A DNA stretch of 64,000 nt from Scolanthus callimorphus. Lineage: Eukaryota > Cnidaria > Anthozoa > Actiniaria > Edwardsiidae. This document shows, one piece after another, positions 11,554-22,315 of the stretch. Every line of letters begins with the position of its first letter. Position 1 is the stretch's first letter. Location of the stretch: positions 372,001 through 436,000 of the forward strand of contig JAWWUD010000105.1 of the NCBI GenBank assembly GCA_033964015.1, in the 5' to 3' direction. Position numbers and translations under genes: made by a program. The notes under the pieces are model-generated. The model was not told the origin of the DNA and did no database searches. It saw only the letters and a program-made list of their open reading frames with translations.

Positions 11554-12114
11554 GTGATTATAATAAATGAAAAAAGGTATCAAGGTTTAGAAAAACATAT
11601 TTTCTAATCTGATATCATAACTTCAATAACTGCATCTGATTTTGTGAAAGCTTGATAACACAAAAAAACCTGTGGAAGTCTACCGTATTTATAAATGCTT
11701 TTAAGATCATCATTGCATGATTGCATGCAAACATAGTAATAGGAAAGCATGTTTTATGTATTTCATTTTTGTTTTTCTAATAACAAATATTGAAAGGCTC
11801 CACTAGTATGCTACTGATTAACTTATCTATATTATGTAGTACTGACATAATATTAATATTCTTACTAGCCTCTAGGGGCACATACAAAAAAAACTGTAAA
11901 GTACGGGAAAAATACTTTACAGTAAATGTATAGATAAAATAGCAACAAAAAAGCCTGCCAACCCCTTTTGAGAACATTCTGGCTATGGGATGCCCCGTCT
12001 GCATAGCTGGTGGGTTTGGAGTGTTTTTCAATACATTTTTTCGGTAAGTGCAAAAATTTTTCACAAATTTTCATGCATTTCTGGTTGCCTTGAGGCAACC
12101 CCCCCCCCCCCCCT

Positions 12115-12148
<34 letters not shown>

Positions 12149-12412
12149 GATTGTCAATTTCCCATTTCCATTCACCTTCATGGTAGGTCCATGAAGCCTA
12201 CCACCTCTTTGTAGTTAAAGGGCTATTTCTCAAACCTAGACTGGTATTTTGCAAGAGTTGATCCAGGAATTTAAAAAAGGGGGAGGGACTTCTAGCAGGT
12301 GACTTTTAATCACAGTAAGAATTAAATTAGAACCATTCTTAATCTTTGAAGGCTTAAGAGGAAAAACAATTCCCCAAACCCATGCAGGTTACCATCAATG
12401 GGGAAAATAATA
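11527..12412 (+). repeat. Left arm of a long inverted repeat
   Basis: This segment matches the complement of 19636-21199. Shared landmarks, from outside in, are the terminal hairpin plus AGCGGAGCTCC, ATTATAATAAATG, the GCATGATTGCATGCAAACAT region, the GGGATGCCCCGTCTGCATAGCTGG region near 11980, and GGTTACCATCAATGGGGAAAATAA at the inner end. The arm contains a C-run and a (CA)n tract at about 12101-12148. No coding; frames in the two arms resemble each other only because the DNA does. Confidence 0.85.
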
Positions 12413-13258
12413 CTTTTGGTGTCAGGGCTCGATCTTAACGGTGGTCAACTAGCCAAATACTAGTAGCATTTTCGTTTTGGCTAGTGGATTTTGGCTCTTT
12501 AATAGCCATCTTGGCTACTGGATTTTTGGCAAGAAAGTAAAACTTTCAAAATGTTTTTCACGCGGATCTAAATGAATTGAAAGAAAACAGGAGGTAAAAT
12601 CATTCTACAACAATCGGCCCACAATATCATCTGTATGAATTCTAAGAGTGTCCCCTACTGTCACTGAATAATGGTAACATTTAAAAAATTCATTTTTATT
12701 CAGTACATGGTGTGGCTAGTACAAAATATATTATGGCTAGTGAATCTTGGCCATTTACTTGACTACTATTTTCAAAAGTTAAGATCTAGCCAGAGCAGCA
12801 TTTCTAAATTTATTTTAGTCCAAAAAACAAAATTAAAACTTTGACGGCAGATATATGCAAGTAGGATGGCCTTTGCTAAAATATTTACAATGCACATATC
12901 TAAAAACAGAAATGTAAACACTACCAGTACCTTAAATTGTATAAATCGAGCAGAGGCTACTTTTTATCTCCCTGCATTTTCTTTTACTCAGGAGGAGCTT
13001 TTCAGTGATTCATGCCCAGTCAGTTTCTCCTCCCATTGCTGTAAAATGGCTTCAAAATCAAAAGCGTTTCTACAGTACTCTTCGTCTTATAGACGAGGGA
13101 GTATAAAAGTCTTATTTATTAAATCAAGATGAGTTTGTGTTACGCCGATTGAAGTACTCGCTCGTTCATGATCAGATGATTCCCCGATCTTCTACCTGTT
13201 CAGAAAAGGCCGGCAGGGCTGAAAAACGTCTACGCATGCGTGACCGCGCGCGTAACGA
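12413..13258. other. Non-coding interval with a CTAGCC-rich patch
   Basis: At 12424-12800 the ends read CAGGGCTCGATCTTAAC and, complemented, CTCTGGCTAGATCTTAAC, with repeated TGGCTAGT inside. This may be a decayed hAT-type MITE, but no target duplication is visible. The frame at 12866-13132 has no recognisable domain. Confidence 0.35.
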
Positions 13259-13267
13259 TTGGAAATG

Positions 13268-13487
13268 CATTCTCGAACCCAGAGCTCCCTGGCTCGTCTC
13301 CTCGCGGGGAGGCTCTGGTGACAGCCACTGACGCATGCGCGAGGTTTAATACAGAGCCGCTGAGAGAAAGACTTTTCAGCGCATGCTCCAATACTCAAAA
13401 TCAACCAATCAGCGACGGCCTTCAAATGGATGTCCCCAGAGCCTCCCCTGCGAGCAGACGAGCTGGGGAGCTCTGGGTACGAGAATG
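13268..13487. mobile_element. Mutator-type MITE with exact 9-bp target duplication
   Basis: Ends are CATTCTCGAACCCAGAGCTC and, complemented from the right, CATTCTCGTACCCAGAGCTC; the inverted repeats continue imperfectly for nearly 60 bp. TTGGAAATG is directly repeated on both sides (13259-13267 and 13488-13496). A 9-bp duplication and long terminal repeats fit Mutator-like elements. A second, shorter member with related ends is at 38279-38491. Confidence 0.8.
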
Positions 13488-13499
13488 TTGGAAATGGCG

Positions 13500-14735
13500 G
13501 TGTTTTCAAAATTTTTGAAGACACCCCAAGAAATAACGTAAAAAGAAGAATTCACGTGCAAACATAAGGCCTATTTTTAAAATGGGCTTTGTACACTGTG
13601 TATTCAAGGTTGTACAAGCATTGAAAATCGTACGCGAAGTTGCATCTTGCTAAGTTAAAGTCTTATGAGGCGATAGCCTCCTTCGAAAATCTGCAAGTAG
13701 GTCGCGATTTTGGAGCTTCAAGTCATGTAGAAACGACATGTATATGTTAACGGATGGATTAAATTAAAGCTGCTTCACTACTGAGGCGTCAGATGGTTGG
13801 AGATACCTTGGTTTTGGATTGAAGCTGTGTAAACTACATGTTCGAACATCACGTTCCAACTCGAAAACATGTCAAAATGGCGGGATTTCAGCTCAGATTT
13901 CAGCTGCCGAAAAACTTGCCACGTTTCTTCTGAGGGTAAGAAATTGCCAAACTGTGTAAGGTCGGGGGCAAGGTCATAGTTTCGTTATTCAATTTTACAC
14001 ATTATAGGTGATGAACTCCAAACGTTTTGTTGAACCTCTTGAAAATCGATCGATCGCTAAACTTTTATCACTGTCGTCCTATCATTGCCATCCAACATAT
14101 TGCACGTGCTACCCCAAGTTTCTGACAAGTTCTCTTTGAAAATCTTTAATACTGAACCAAACCCTGACCTGCTCTGTTTCTGATCCCTTGCCCCTAGTAT
14201 AGACAGCTGTTGCTGTTTTTTTTTTTAATAGAGGCAAACATAAGACTTTTAAATAAAGGCAAACATAATAAGATTTTTGTTAAACACTCAAGTTTCTCAT
14301 GCTCTAGATTCACACTCCAATATAATTTGTGAATGCAAAATTGTCTGAATGCTTTCTCTTGTATTTGAAGCATAGCTACTAACTGGGAAATATCACACCA
14401 TGTTGCTAGTATAATATTTGATGTAAAAAATGCACAAAAGACATTGCTCCTTGAAATAAATAGGCAACAATTGTCCAAAAGATGGCTATGTTGAAGACCA
14501 TTGAATTCCAGGGTGGTCATACCATTCCAGAACAGCCTGGAATTCTGGGATGGATACCCTGTTACTGGAGTGAAATTCCAAAGTGGGTAATGGATTCCTG
14601 GGTGATCATGCAGAATTCACTGGAATCCTGGGATAGAGACAACTCAAAATTCCCAGCATGGTAGCAAAACAGAGAGAGTACAGTTTTCTTGTGACTGTAT
14701 TTGCTTTGAACTCTTGAATAACCCTTCAAAAAAAG
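13500..14735. other. Non-coding interval
   Basis: No gene is supported. A patch at about 14500-14660 repeats variants of GGAATTC and CTGGGATGG many times, a degenerate short-period repeat. Confidence 0.4.
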
Positions 14736-14738
14736 TTA

Positions 14739-15016
14739 CAGTCAAAAGACATGAAGTGTGCCCCCCTAGAGTTGAATATTTAATTCATTATTCCATTATT
14801 GATTTCATTATTCAATCCAAAATGCAATTTTGAATTCAATATGTTGTGATCTAAATAATTACTCTGGGTGAACTATTGCTTATTCAGAAATCAAAATTTG
14901 AGCATTTAACATTTTTAATATTGGATTGAAAAATGCATTTTTGGATTGAATAATGAAATCAATAATGAATTGAATATTATTCAACTCTAGGGGGCACACT
15001 TTATGTCTTTTGACTG
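14739..15016. mobile_element. PIF/Harbinger-type MITE with TTA target duplication
   Basis: Long terminal inverted repeats begin CAGTCAAAAGACAT and run for about 100 bp (through AGTTGAATA and ATTCATTATT), so the element nearly folds on itself. TTA flanks both ends (14736-14738 and 15017-15019), the target duplication typical of PIF/Harbinger. Transposase of that family is present at 18.6-19.2 kb, though no link between the two can be shown. Confidence 0.65.
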
Positions 15017-15170
15017 TTACAGGAGTTCTACCTGTAGCTCCCCTCCATTCAGAATTCCAAAATGCCTTCAGTACAAGGGGACAATATATATATGTAGGGA
15101 TATACAATGTCATTCTGAGGATCCCACCTACAGAAACATGTGCATGTACCAAGATTAGACACCCTGTTTA

Positions 15171-16143
15171 GGCTGCATTCATTATGTATACTACAGGGGG
15201 GGCAGAGGATTTTGAGGGGGAATCTCAAAATTTCCGAACTGGAAAAGAAGGGGATGTCAAGTTTTTTTCATAACATGAAGGGGGGATGCATATTTTTGTT
15301 GAGGTATTATATATATTTAAGACAAGGTTGTGCAGTTTGTTAGTAAATGAACAACGAGTTTGAATGTCCTGAAGAAATATCACTTGCACTACTATTCTCG
15401 TGTATTTACCCTCTTTCAGCTGATATGTTGAAAGAAGCTGCGCGCTTCGCGCGCACAAAGAATTATAAACTTAAAAAATCGTAAAAGGCCTTCTTGTTTT
15501 GCCACAATCCCTCGAGGTCCTCTTCAGTGACTTTTGTCTGCCAGGCAAAAACGCCTTCGGATTTTGATTAATAGTCTTGTAGCTTCATTGTTAAAATCCT
15601 TTGAAGCACATTTGGGGTACTGTGGCAAATGTACCCCAGATATGCTTCACAGCTTTGATTTCACTGGAGCACATTTGAGGCATTGTCAGGCATGCCTCAA
15701 GTGTGCCTCAAAGTTTGACCAAAAATGCCAAGGTACATTCGAGGTATACCTAGAATGTACCTTTTAAGGGAAAGGCACAATTGAGGTATACCTCGGGTAT
15801 GTTTGAGGTATACCTTTATGTGCCTCATTTTGGTAGGGGTATGTAGTAATATAAGGCTTCAATCGAGGAGCGCACCAGATCACTTGGTAGAAAGTCAATA
15901 CACACAAAAGAGTACTGCCACCTAGGATTTTTATTTGGATTTTTACGCTTTGTATTGTTTTATCATTGAGCCTTGTTCTGCATCTTTTGAAAAAAAAAGG
16001 GGGGAGCTTTTTTTTTCTTTTGACCAAGAGGGGGGATTCGTAAAAAATATGTTGTGCCTTGGGGGGATCTGAAAATTTTGCATTGTCAAAAAAAATCCTC
16101 TGCCCCCCCCCCCCCCCCTGTAGTATACATAATGAATGCAGCC
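15171..16143. mobile_element. Inverted-repeat element with TTA flanks
   Basis: The ends are GGCTGCATTCATTATGTATA and its complement, followed inward by CTACAG, a G-run and GCAGAGGATTTT. TTA flanks both sides. The interior (about 15590-15840) repeats variants of GAGGTATACC and GGTACATT many times but has no reading frame of note. Probably a second non-autonomous PIF/Harbinger-type element. Confidence 0.6.
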
Positions 16144-16499
16144 TTAGCATCTGCTAATAATTCCCGTTGTTCTAATTTATCATTCAAACCCCAAAACAAA
16201 TGGAGCTTTGAGGATTTATTTGTTATTCACAAAATGCAAAGGAAAGGATGTGTGTTCTGTTTGCAAAAATGTCTGCAAGTGCTTCTTCTTGAGGAAAAAT
16301 AGTATCTTCTATCTTTGCTGTCATGCTTATTGTAACCTATGTATTTTTAGTATAACTGTCTGCAGAAAGTAATGTGGGGTGGAGTCAATGAAAAACTTAC
16401 ATTGCTGATAAAAGCATTCACATATAGCACTATTCACTGTTAAGATTGTCATTATAATGCTACACATTATCTGCCAAGCTGTAGATTGAGTAGCACCCT

Positions 16500-17500
16500 T
16501 TGTTATGTGAATCTGGTTGGCACATTAAGAACAATGGACTACGTCAGCATAAGCAGCACTATACCAGCCAGCTTGCATTGTAAAGAATACCGAACGATTC
16601 TAGCGATTTCTTTTTTAGCGATAAGCAGTCTTCGGTGATTCGTCCCCTTTGTGTATTTTGTAACACGATTCCAGTTTGTTAGTCCTGCAAATCACGGCAA
16701 GGGACAGCGCCCTTTTAGTTAGTTTTTGAATTAGTATCGTGAGTGATGGATTATATTGGATTTAGTAATTGTTTAAGTTCGTTGCTACCTTTGGCACTTA
16801 GAGGCAAGCGGGAACTGATATATAAGTATCCTAGTTTTAGTTTATTTATATACAATCCCTTGCCTAACAATGTTACACGTTTAGCACCCTTTAAAGACCG
16901 TTTTGCATTGTACTTATGTTGTTGCCTAAGCACGTAGCAACGCCCATAATTCTTCGAGTTTAGTTACATCACCAGGCCTTATATAATTAGAAATTGTAAG
17001 CTTCTTAGCGTTATACGCTGTTTAAGTCTCGTCTCAGATCCATATTCATGTATTCGGAGTATATTTAGCCCACGTTCCTTTGATCGCGTGATTACCCATT
17101 GTAGCACACCTATATGAGCGTGTCTAATTCATAATCTAATAGTTTAAATGTATCACGAGAACCTATACTTAAGTTTGAGTCATTTATGATTTACCCTCGC
17201 TGTTTTTATTGATATGTAATGTTTGTTGTACATGTTTTAAACTTTACCAAATGATTATCGACAAACCAAAACTATGATTGGAATGCATGCCATTTATCTG
17301 CTCATGAATTGCACTATTGTAAAATGTTTTAATTAGAATTGCTTGTTCCATTGTATTTCAGTTTACGATCGATTAATGTCCATTAAATCACCTTAAATCA
17401 TCACCTCCGGTTTTCTGTGGTTTTCCGACTTTCGTCGACGTGTAAAAGCTATTCCCGTGGATCGCCGCGAAAGGTTGTTTAGCCGGTGACATATTTTGGC
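16500..17500 (+). other. Probable 5' LTR and leader of a BEL element
   Basis: The stretch before the gag-like frame ends in GCCGGTGACA followed by TATTTTGGCTC, a layout like the LTR end and primer-binding site of BEL/Pao elements. A left LTR boundary could not be fixed and no second copy exists in the window, so this is only a reasoned guess. Confidence 0.35.
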
Positions 17501-17631
17501 TCTTCAACAGTCGCTACGCGAGCAAACGCTACAGTAAAATATCAAGGCTATCCTATGTCGACCATCGATAGTTGAACTCAACAGAACTTTGTGGACTTTG
17601 TGAACTTTTGAATAAACGTGACCGTCGAACA

Positions 17632-18413
17632 ATGAGTGCTCTGTCCGCAGCGGAAGAGCTGGCTTTAATCGACGATAAAACAAGTTATGATCGCTCCAAA
17701 GAAGCACCCGTGGCTAGATCAGAATTTCAGTATGTTTCGCCTTACCGAAAACAGAAGTTTTCCGAAAGGGGAAAGGCCTTTCTGAAAGGTGTAAGGGAAA
17801 AAATAAGGAAAGCGCATTTCGAAGGTTGAAAAGGGAGCTCGAACGCGTCAAAAAACTTTGTGCCGACCCACAAGTTAGTTTAGAATCATTAGAAGACGGG
17901 CAGGAAAGGTAAGATTTCTTAAAGGAACAACTTAACGATGCGCATTTTGCACACGACGAACTATTAGACACTGTTCTGGAAAAGGATCAGTCCTATCAGT
18001 GGTTCGATGCCAGAGATCGCGAGTTCACAGAACAGAGGCTTAGGATTTGTGAATTTATACAATCTCTCGAAAGGGCTTCTTATCGTGCCGAGTCGAGTGT
18101 CAAATCTAGTCATAGGAGCGACGCGAAGACTAATAAAAGCAGCCAGTCATGTAGGTCTTCCCTGCGCTCAGCATCACTAGCTAAAGCAGATGCCATTGCA
18201 AAGGCTGCTAAGGCGAAAATTGAATTGGCTTATTTCGAGAAAGAAAACGAGCTCAGACGAATTCAGTTGGAGAAAGACTATGCGCTCGCTAAAGCAGAAG
18301 AAAGCGCTTTCAAAGACATTTTAGACGAAAAACCTGATAAACTTTCAAATGCCAGAGGTCACGAAATCTGTCAAACAGGAAATTGGCTTGCACGAATTGA
18401 AAATGGACCCTAA
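17632..18413 (+). pseudogene. BEL/Pao gag N-terminal region, frameshifted
   Basis: The frame starts MSALSAAEELALIDD and continues, after a frameshift near 17815 and a stop at 17909-17911 (TAA), into a charged helical region typical of BEL gag: AKADAIAKAAKAKIELAY then EKENELRRIQLEKDYALAKA. A further frameshift near 18345 moves the frame into EVTKSVKQEIGL and LNQLVSLQARQ, also gag-like. The remainder of gag and all of pol are absent. The protein would have formed the particle of an LTR retrotransposon. Confidence 0.6.
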
Positions 18414-19161
18414 TAGTCCTTCCTTTGCCCCAAAATCAGAGCCTGCAGTTCTCGCCTCCCAACCACCACATAGTCTTACTCAGCAGCAAATAACCTCAAC
18501 ACAGAACGCTGAGCAACCATCTGATATGAGCCTCGCTCTCAATCAGCTTGTCAGCCTTCAAGCTCGTCAAATTTGGGAGATGACAGAAGCCCACTGGGAT
18601 AACGAACAATGGCTGGACAATTTTCGTATGAGCAGAGGAACATTCGAAAAACTATGCCGAGAACTCTGTCCGCATATACAACGACGTGACACGAATTATC
18701 GTAGAGCTATTCCGGCTCGACAGAGACTTGCCATCGCACTGTATCGACTTGCCGAAACTGCAACATGCCGCACAATATCTAATCTTTTCGGCGTGGGCAA
18801 GTCTACTGTGTGCGAAATTGTAAACGAAGTGTGCTCAGTAATAGTCAATGTGTTATTTGACCGACTTATCAGACTTCCAACTGGAAGGCAGGAAATCAGT
18901 AGAGAAATTGCCGGCTTTAATAAGCGTGCGGGTTTTCCCCAAGTTGTCGGGGCGATTGATGGTTGCCATATACCCATCATTGCTCCAGTTGAGCATCACG
19001 ATAATTATGTTAACAGGAAGGGGTTTTACTCCATCATACTCCAAGGCTGTGTGGACAGTGCGTATTTATTTCGTGATGTGTATGTGGGTTGGCCAGGGCG
19101 TGTGCATGACTCGAGGGTCTTCAAGAACTCGCCCCTTTATGATCAATGTGAAGTGCATTGA
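18349..19161 (+). pseudogene. Chimeric frame: BEL gag piece joined to truncated PIF/Harbinger transposase
   Basis: About the first 75 residues are gag-like, ending LNQLVSLQARQ. From IWEMTEAHWDN onward the protein is a HARBI1/ALP1-type DDE transposase: LDNFRMSRGTFEKLC, then RAIPARQRLAIALYRLA, then a helix-turn-helix-like SNLFGVGKSTVCEIV, then VVGAIDGCHIPI with the first catalytic Asp, and GWPGRVHDSRVFKNSPLY with the second. The frame stops just after YDQCE, before the catalytic Glu, so the transposase cannot be active alone. The two parts share one frame without a stop. Either a Harbinger copy landed in gag or they were joined by deletion. Confidence 0.8.
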
Positions 19162-19635
19162 AAGCTGACCGTTTTTATCGCGGTTAGCGTCCTGTTTTGC
19201 CGTGATTTTTCTTTGTAAATGTCCAAAGCGCAAACATGTGTTTGAATCTATCTTGCTCAGCTGGAAATATTAGTTATTTGGCCAATTAGGCACGTTTTAT
19301 TGCTTTTCGATATCAGTTTCCAGCGCGCCGCTATTAGCATAGAACGCCTTGTTATTCTCATTTCTATCGAGTTGTTTTGACGTTGGACAGACGATTTCAG
19401 AAGAAATGTATGACTTTTGTGAGAAAAAATAGGTAAGAAAGTTTAAAATTCACCAAGTAATGATGTCTTTTTGATGTTTTTCACAAAATTTTGGGAAATT
19501 ATGCGCGATTATGCGGGATTTGACGGATTATGCGCATTATGCGGAGAAAGCCAAATTATGCGTTTCCGCACCAGCGCATCAAACCACGGGCCCTGATAAT
19601 TGTGTTCACTCCAAAGTCTGACATGAGAAATCTTA
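19162..19635. other. Interval with hAT-like right end
   Basis: At about 19500-19595 ATTATGCG-type motifs repeat and the stretch ends GCGCATCAAACCACGGGCCCTG, which reads as a CAGGG-type hAT terminus on the minus strand. No partner end was found. Confidence 0.35.
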
Positions 19636-21199
19636 TTTTCCCCATTAATGGTAACCTGCATGGGTTTTGGGAATTGTTTTTCCTCTAAAGCCTTCAAAGA
19701 TTAAGAATGGTTCTAATTTAATTCTTACTGGGATTAAAAGTCACCTGCTAGAAGTCCCATGTCCCCCCCCCCCCTCTTTTTTTTTAAATTCCTGTATCAA
19801 CTCCTGCAAAATACCAGTCTAGGTTTGAGAAATAGCCCTTTAACTACAAAGAGATCATGATGGTAGGCTTTATGGACCTACAATGAAAGTGAATGGAAAT
19901 GGGAATTTGACAATCTTGTGGGGGTCACCCCCAAAACACACACACACAAAACAACAATCAGATTCAGTGCTCTTTTCTCAAGGTCCCGGATTTCACTTTG
20001 GGTTTTGGCAACATAAGTTCATGGATTTAGGAAATGATCAGCAGACTGATTGGATTTGAGAGTAGAATGGACAAGTATATTGGAAGAATTCACTGTTACG
20101 ATGTACATAATGAGTTCTAATTATTCTGATGGTTACACAGTGTTTTGTAATTTTAGGCCTCAAGGCAACCAGAAATGCATGAAAATTTGTGAATAATTTT
20201 TGTACTCACCGAAAAAATGTCTTGAAAAACACCCCAAACCCACCAGCTATGCAGATGGGGCATCCCATAGCCAGAATATTCTCAAAAGGGGCTGGCAGGC
20301 TTTTTTGTTGCTATTTCATCTATACATTTAGAATTTTCCCGTACTTTACAGTATTTTTTGGCTGTGCCCTTAGAGGCTAGTAAGAATATTAATACTATGT
20401 CAGTATATATTTTTTTTGGCTGTGCCCCTAGAGGCTATTAAGAATATTAATATTATGTCAGTATATAATATGGATAAGTTCATCAGGAGCATACTAGTGG
20501 AGCCTTTCAATATTTGTTATTAGAAAAAAATAATGAAATACATAAAAAATGCTTTCCTATCACTATGTTTGCATGCAATCATGCAATGATGATCTAAAAA
20601 GCATTTATAAATACTGTAAACTTCCACAGGTTTTTTATTTTATCAAGCTTTCAGAAAATCAGATGCAGTTATTGAAGTTATGATATCAGATTACAAAATA
20701 TATTTTTCTAAACCTTGACACCCGGGGGGGGGGGGAGACTCCCTATATTCGAATGCTAGGGGTGACCGTCGTATTTTTTAGGGGTTGAAATCGGCGATCT
20801 GGTATTTTTTAGGGGTTTGAAAATAAAAAACGGTATAGTAAGAAAAATAGGTATTTTTTAGGGGGTTCTCACGCAAATAAGGTAGTGTTTTTGAAAGTCG
20901 AGAGGATACATTTGATGTATATTTAATAAACGGCCAGAATAAAATTAAATCTGCCAAAATTGTTGGTATTTGTTCAGGTATTTTCAGACTGAGGGGTGTT
21001 TTTTAGGGTGGAATTTTTTTCCGACCAGGTATTTTTTAGGGTCAAAATTCGAGTTTCCCGACGGTCACCCCTAGCATTTTAACCTTAGAGTCCCCCCCCC
21101 CCTACAACCCACCCCCCCCCCCCCCCCCCCCCCGGGCCTAGATACCTTTACTCATTTATTATAATTACTAGGAGCTCCGCTTTTAGGCAGTGCCTAAAT
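19636..21199 (-). repeat. Right arm of the long inverted repeat
   Basis: Complement of 11527-12412, but longer because of extra DNA: an insertion or retained segment at about 19925-20155, a short tandem duplication at 20355-20465 (GGCTGTGCCC-TAGAGGCTA twice) and a 416-bp element at 20721-21136. The outer end again carries the hairpin and AGCGGAGCTCC, complemented, so the inverted repeat includes that terminus. Confidence 0.85.
20721..21136. mobile_element. Poly-G-ended MITE with GGTATTTTTTAGGGG repeats
   Basis: It begins CCCGGGGGGG and ends CCCCCCCGGG. Next inside, CTAGGGGTGACCGTCG occurs at the left and its complement at the right. The interior repeats GGTATTTTTTAGGG. Comparison with the other arm shows the uninterrupted sequence CTAAACCTTGATACCTTT, so this is an insertion. 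A related element at 55874-56265 shares GGGGGAAACTCCCTATATT. Confidence 0.65.
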
Positions 21200-21956
21200 C
21201 TATATATTAGTGCACCTATGTGTGCGAAGGCGTGCATGTTAGCGAGCAGCTCGTTTTCCCAACGAACTTCTTTTCGCATCTCTGGCAGGTAATGAGGTAC
21301 ACAGCGTTCTTCGTTTTGTATTTGAGCTGACTGTTGATGTTATACTCTTTGCCGGTAGTGGTGCTGAAGAACGTGCCGCTCATATCCACATATGCGCATG
21401 TTCCACACCTTTTGTCGCGGCACATGTTCATGCCTCGCTGGGTTTCTAATGTCTCGGATGCTGGTAAACGAGCTCGCACCAGGTGGTCCCTCGGGTTTGG
21501 CGGGCGCCTGAATGCTACCATAGGTGGTTCTTGTAGAACTGCGCGTATACTGTCAGAAATACAAGCGATGGGAAATGCGTCTTTGACAATCCGTGGCGTG
21601 TTACGTGGATGGTACGTCATGACTAGCGGAACTCTGTTGTTGTTGCGCTGACGAGACCGCACCTGACCGTACCCTCTTGAGATTAGAAACCTCGTGAGCT
21701 CATCACAGCGTTGATGGAATGCTTCCTCGGTCGAGTGGAACCTCCTCAAACGCAGGGCTAAGGAGTACGGGATGCTTGTTTTGCAGTGGGTACGGTGGGC
21801 ATGATGTCCAGAGTAGGTACTGATGTGTGTCCGTGGGCTTGCAGTACAAGTCTGTCTGAAGGGAACCATGGGCCTTGGAGACTTTGACATCCAGGAAATC
21901 CACACTATCGGTAGACTGTGTAGCTGTGAATTTGATGGTTTCATGGATGTTGTTAG
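21200..21956 (-). pseudogene. PLE-B copy 1, RT end and GIY-YIG part
   Basis: Minus-strand protein pieces include the RT thumb region (VDFLDVKVSKAHG, KPTDTHQYLLWTS) and, after a frameshift, YSLALRLRRF. Then come RTPRIVKDAF-like linker residues, the Cys motif CRDKRCGTCAYVD, and the GIY-YIG start YLITCQRCEKKFVGKTS. These are the C-terminal landmarks of a Penelope-like reverse transcriptase with its endonuclease. The copy is cut at 21200 by the hairpin/AGCGGAGCTCC terminus and at 21956 by the copia element. Its RT palm continues at 31532-31648. The frameshift after YLLWTS is shared by all three PLE-B copies. Confidence 0.8.
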
Positions 21957-22276
21957 TGTTGCGTTTAGCCCTGTAGCCATAGTAGTTACACAAGATAGCA
22001 TACAAGAACTTGACAGGATATTCACATATATAACAACTGATTTATTTCATAAAGCTCAATCATATTTATATACAAGTTTCTAGGCGTATCAAGAATGGAA
22101 TTCACGTACGATTATTTAGAGTTACATTCTTTTGGTTCCGGCAGTCCTACATAGGAAATTACATACAGGTATCATATAATTGTGATAGCACTAATCTATC
22201 TAATCTAAAGTGGTGATCATGACTTAGATAGAGTAATCAGATAATAGAAACGTAATATCAGGCACGTATTCTAACA
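21957..22276 (-). repeat. Copia 3' LTR
   Basis: 320 bp, nearly identical to the other LTR. It is the 3' LTR because the polypurine tract abuts it at 22277. Confidence 0.93.
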
Positions 22277-22315
22277 CCCCCACTTGCTCTGATGTTGCGA
22301 ACCTTCAACAAAAAT

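Noticed and set aside
12866..13331. Possible host exon near a GC-richer patch
   Set aside because: No domain or splice-consistent neighbours, and part of it lies in a MITE.
15590..15840. GAGGTATACC-type repeats as a possible operator array
   Set aside because: The repeats are irregular and lie inside a non-autonomous transposon; low-complexity evolution is sufficient.
11777..20380. Related small frames in 11777-12064 (minus) and 20189-20380 (plus)
   Set aside because: They lie in the two arms of an inverted repeat; the similarity is that of the DNA, and the frames have no domain.
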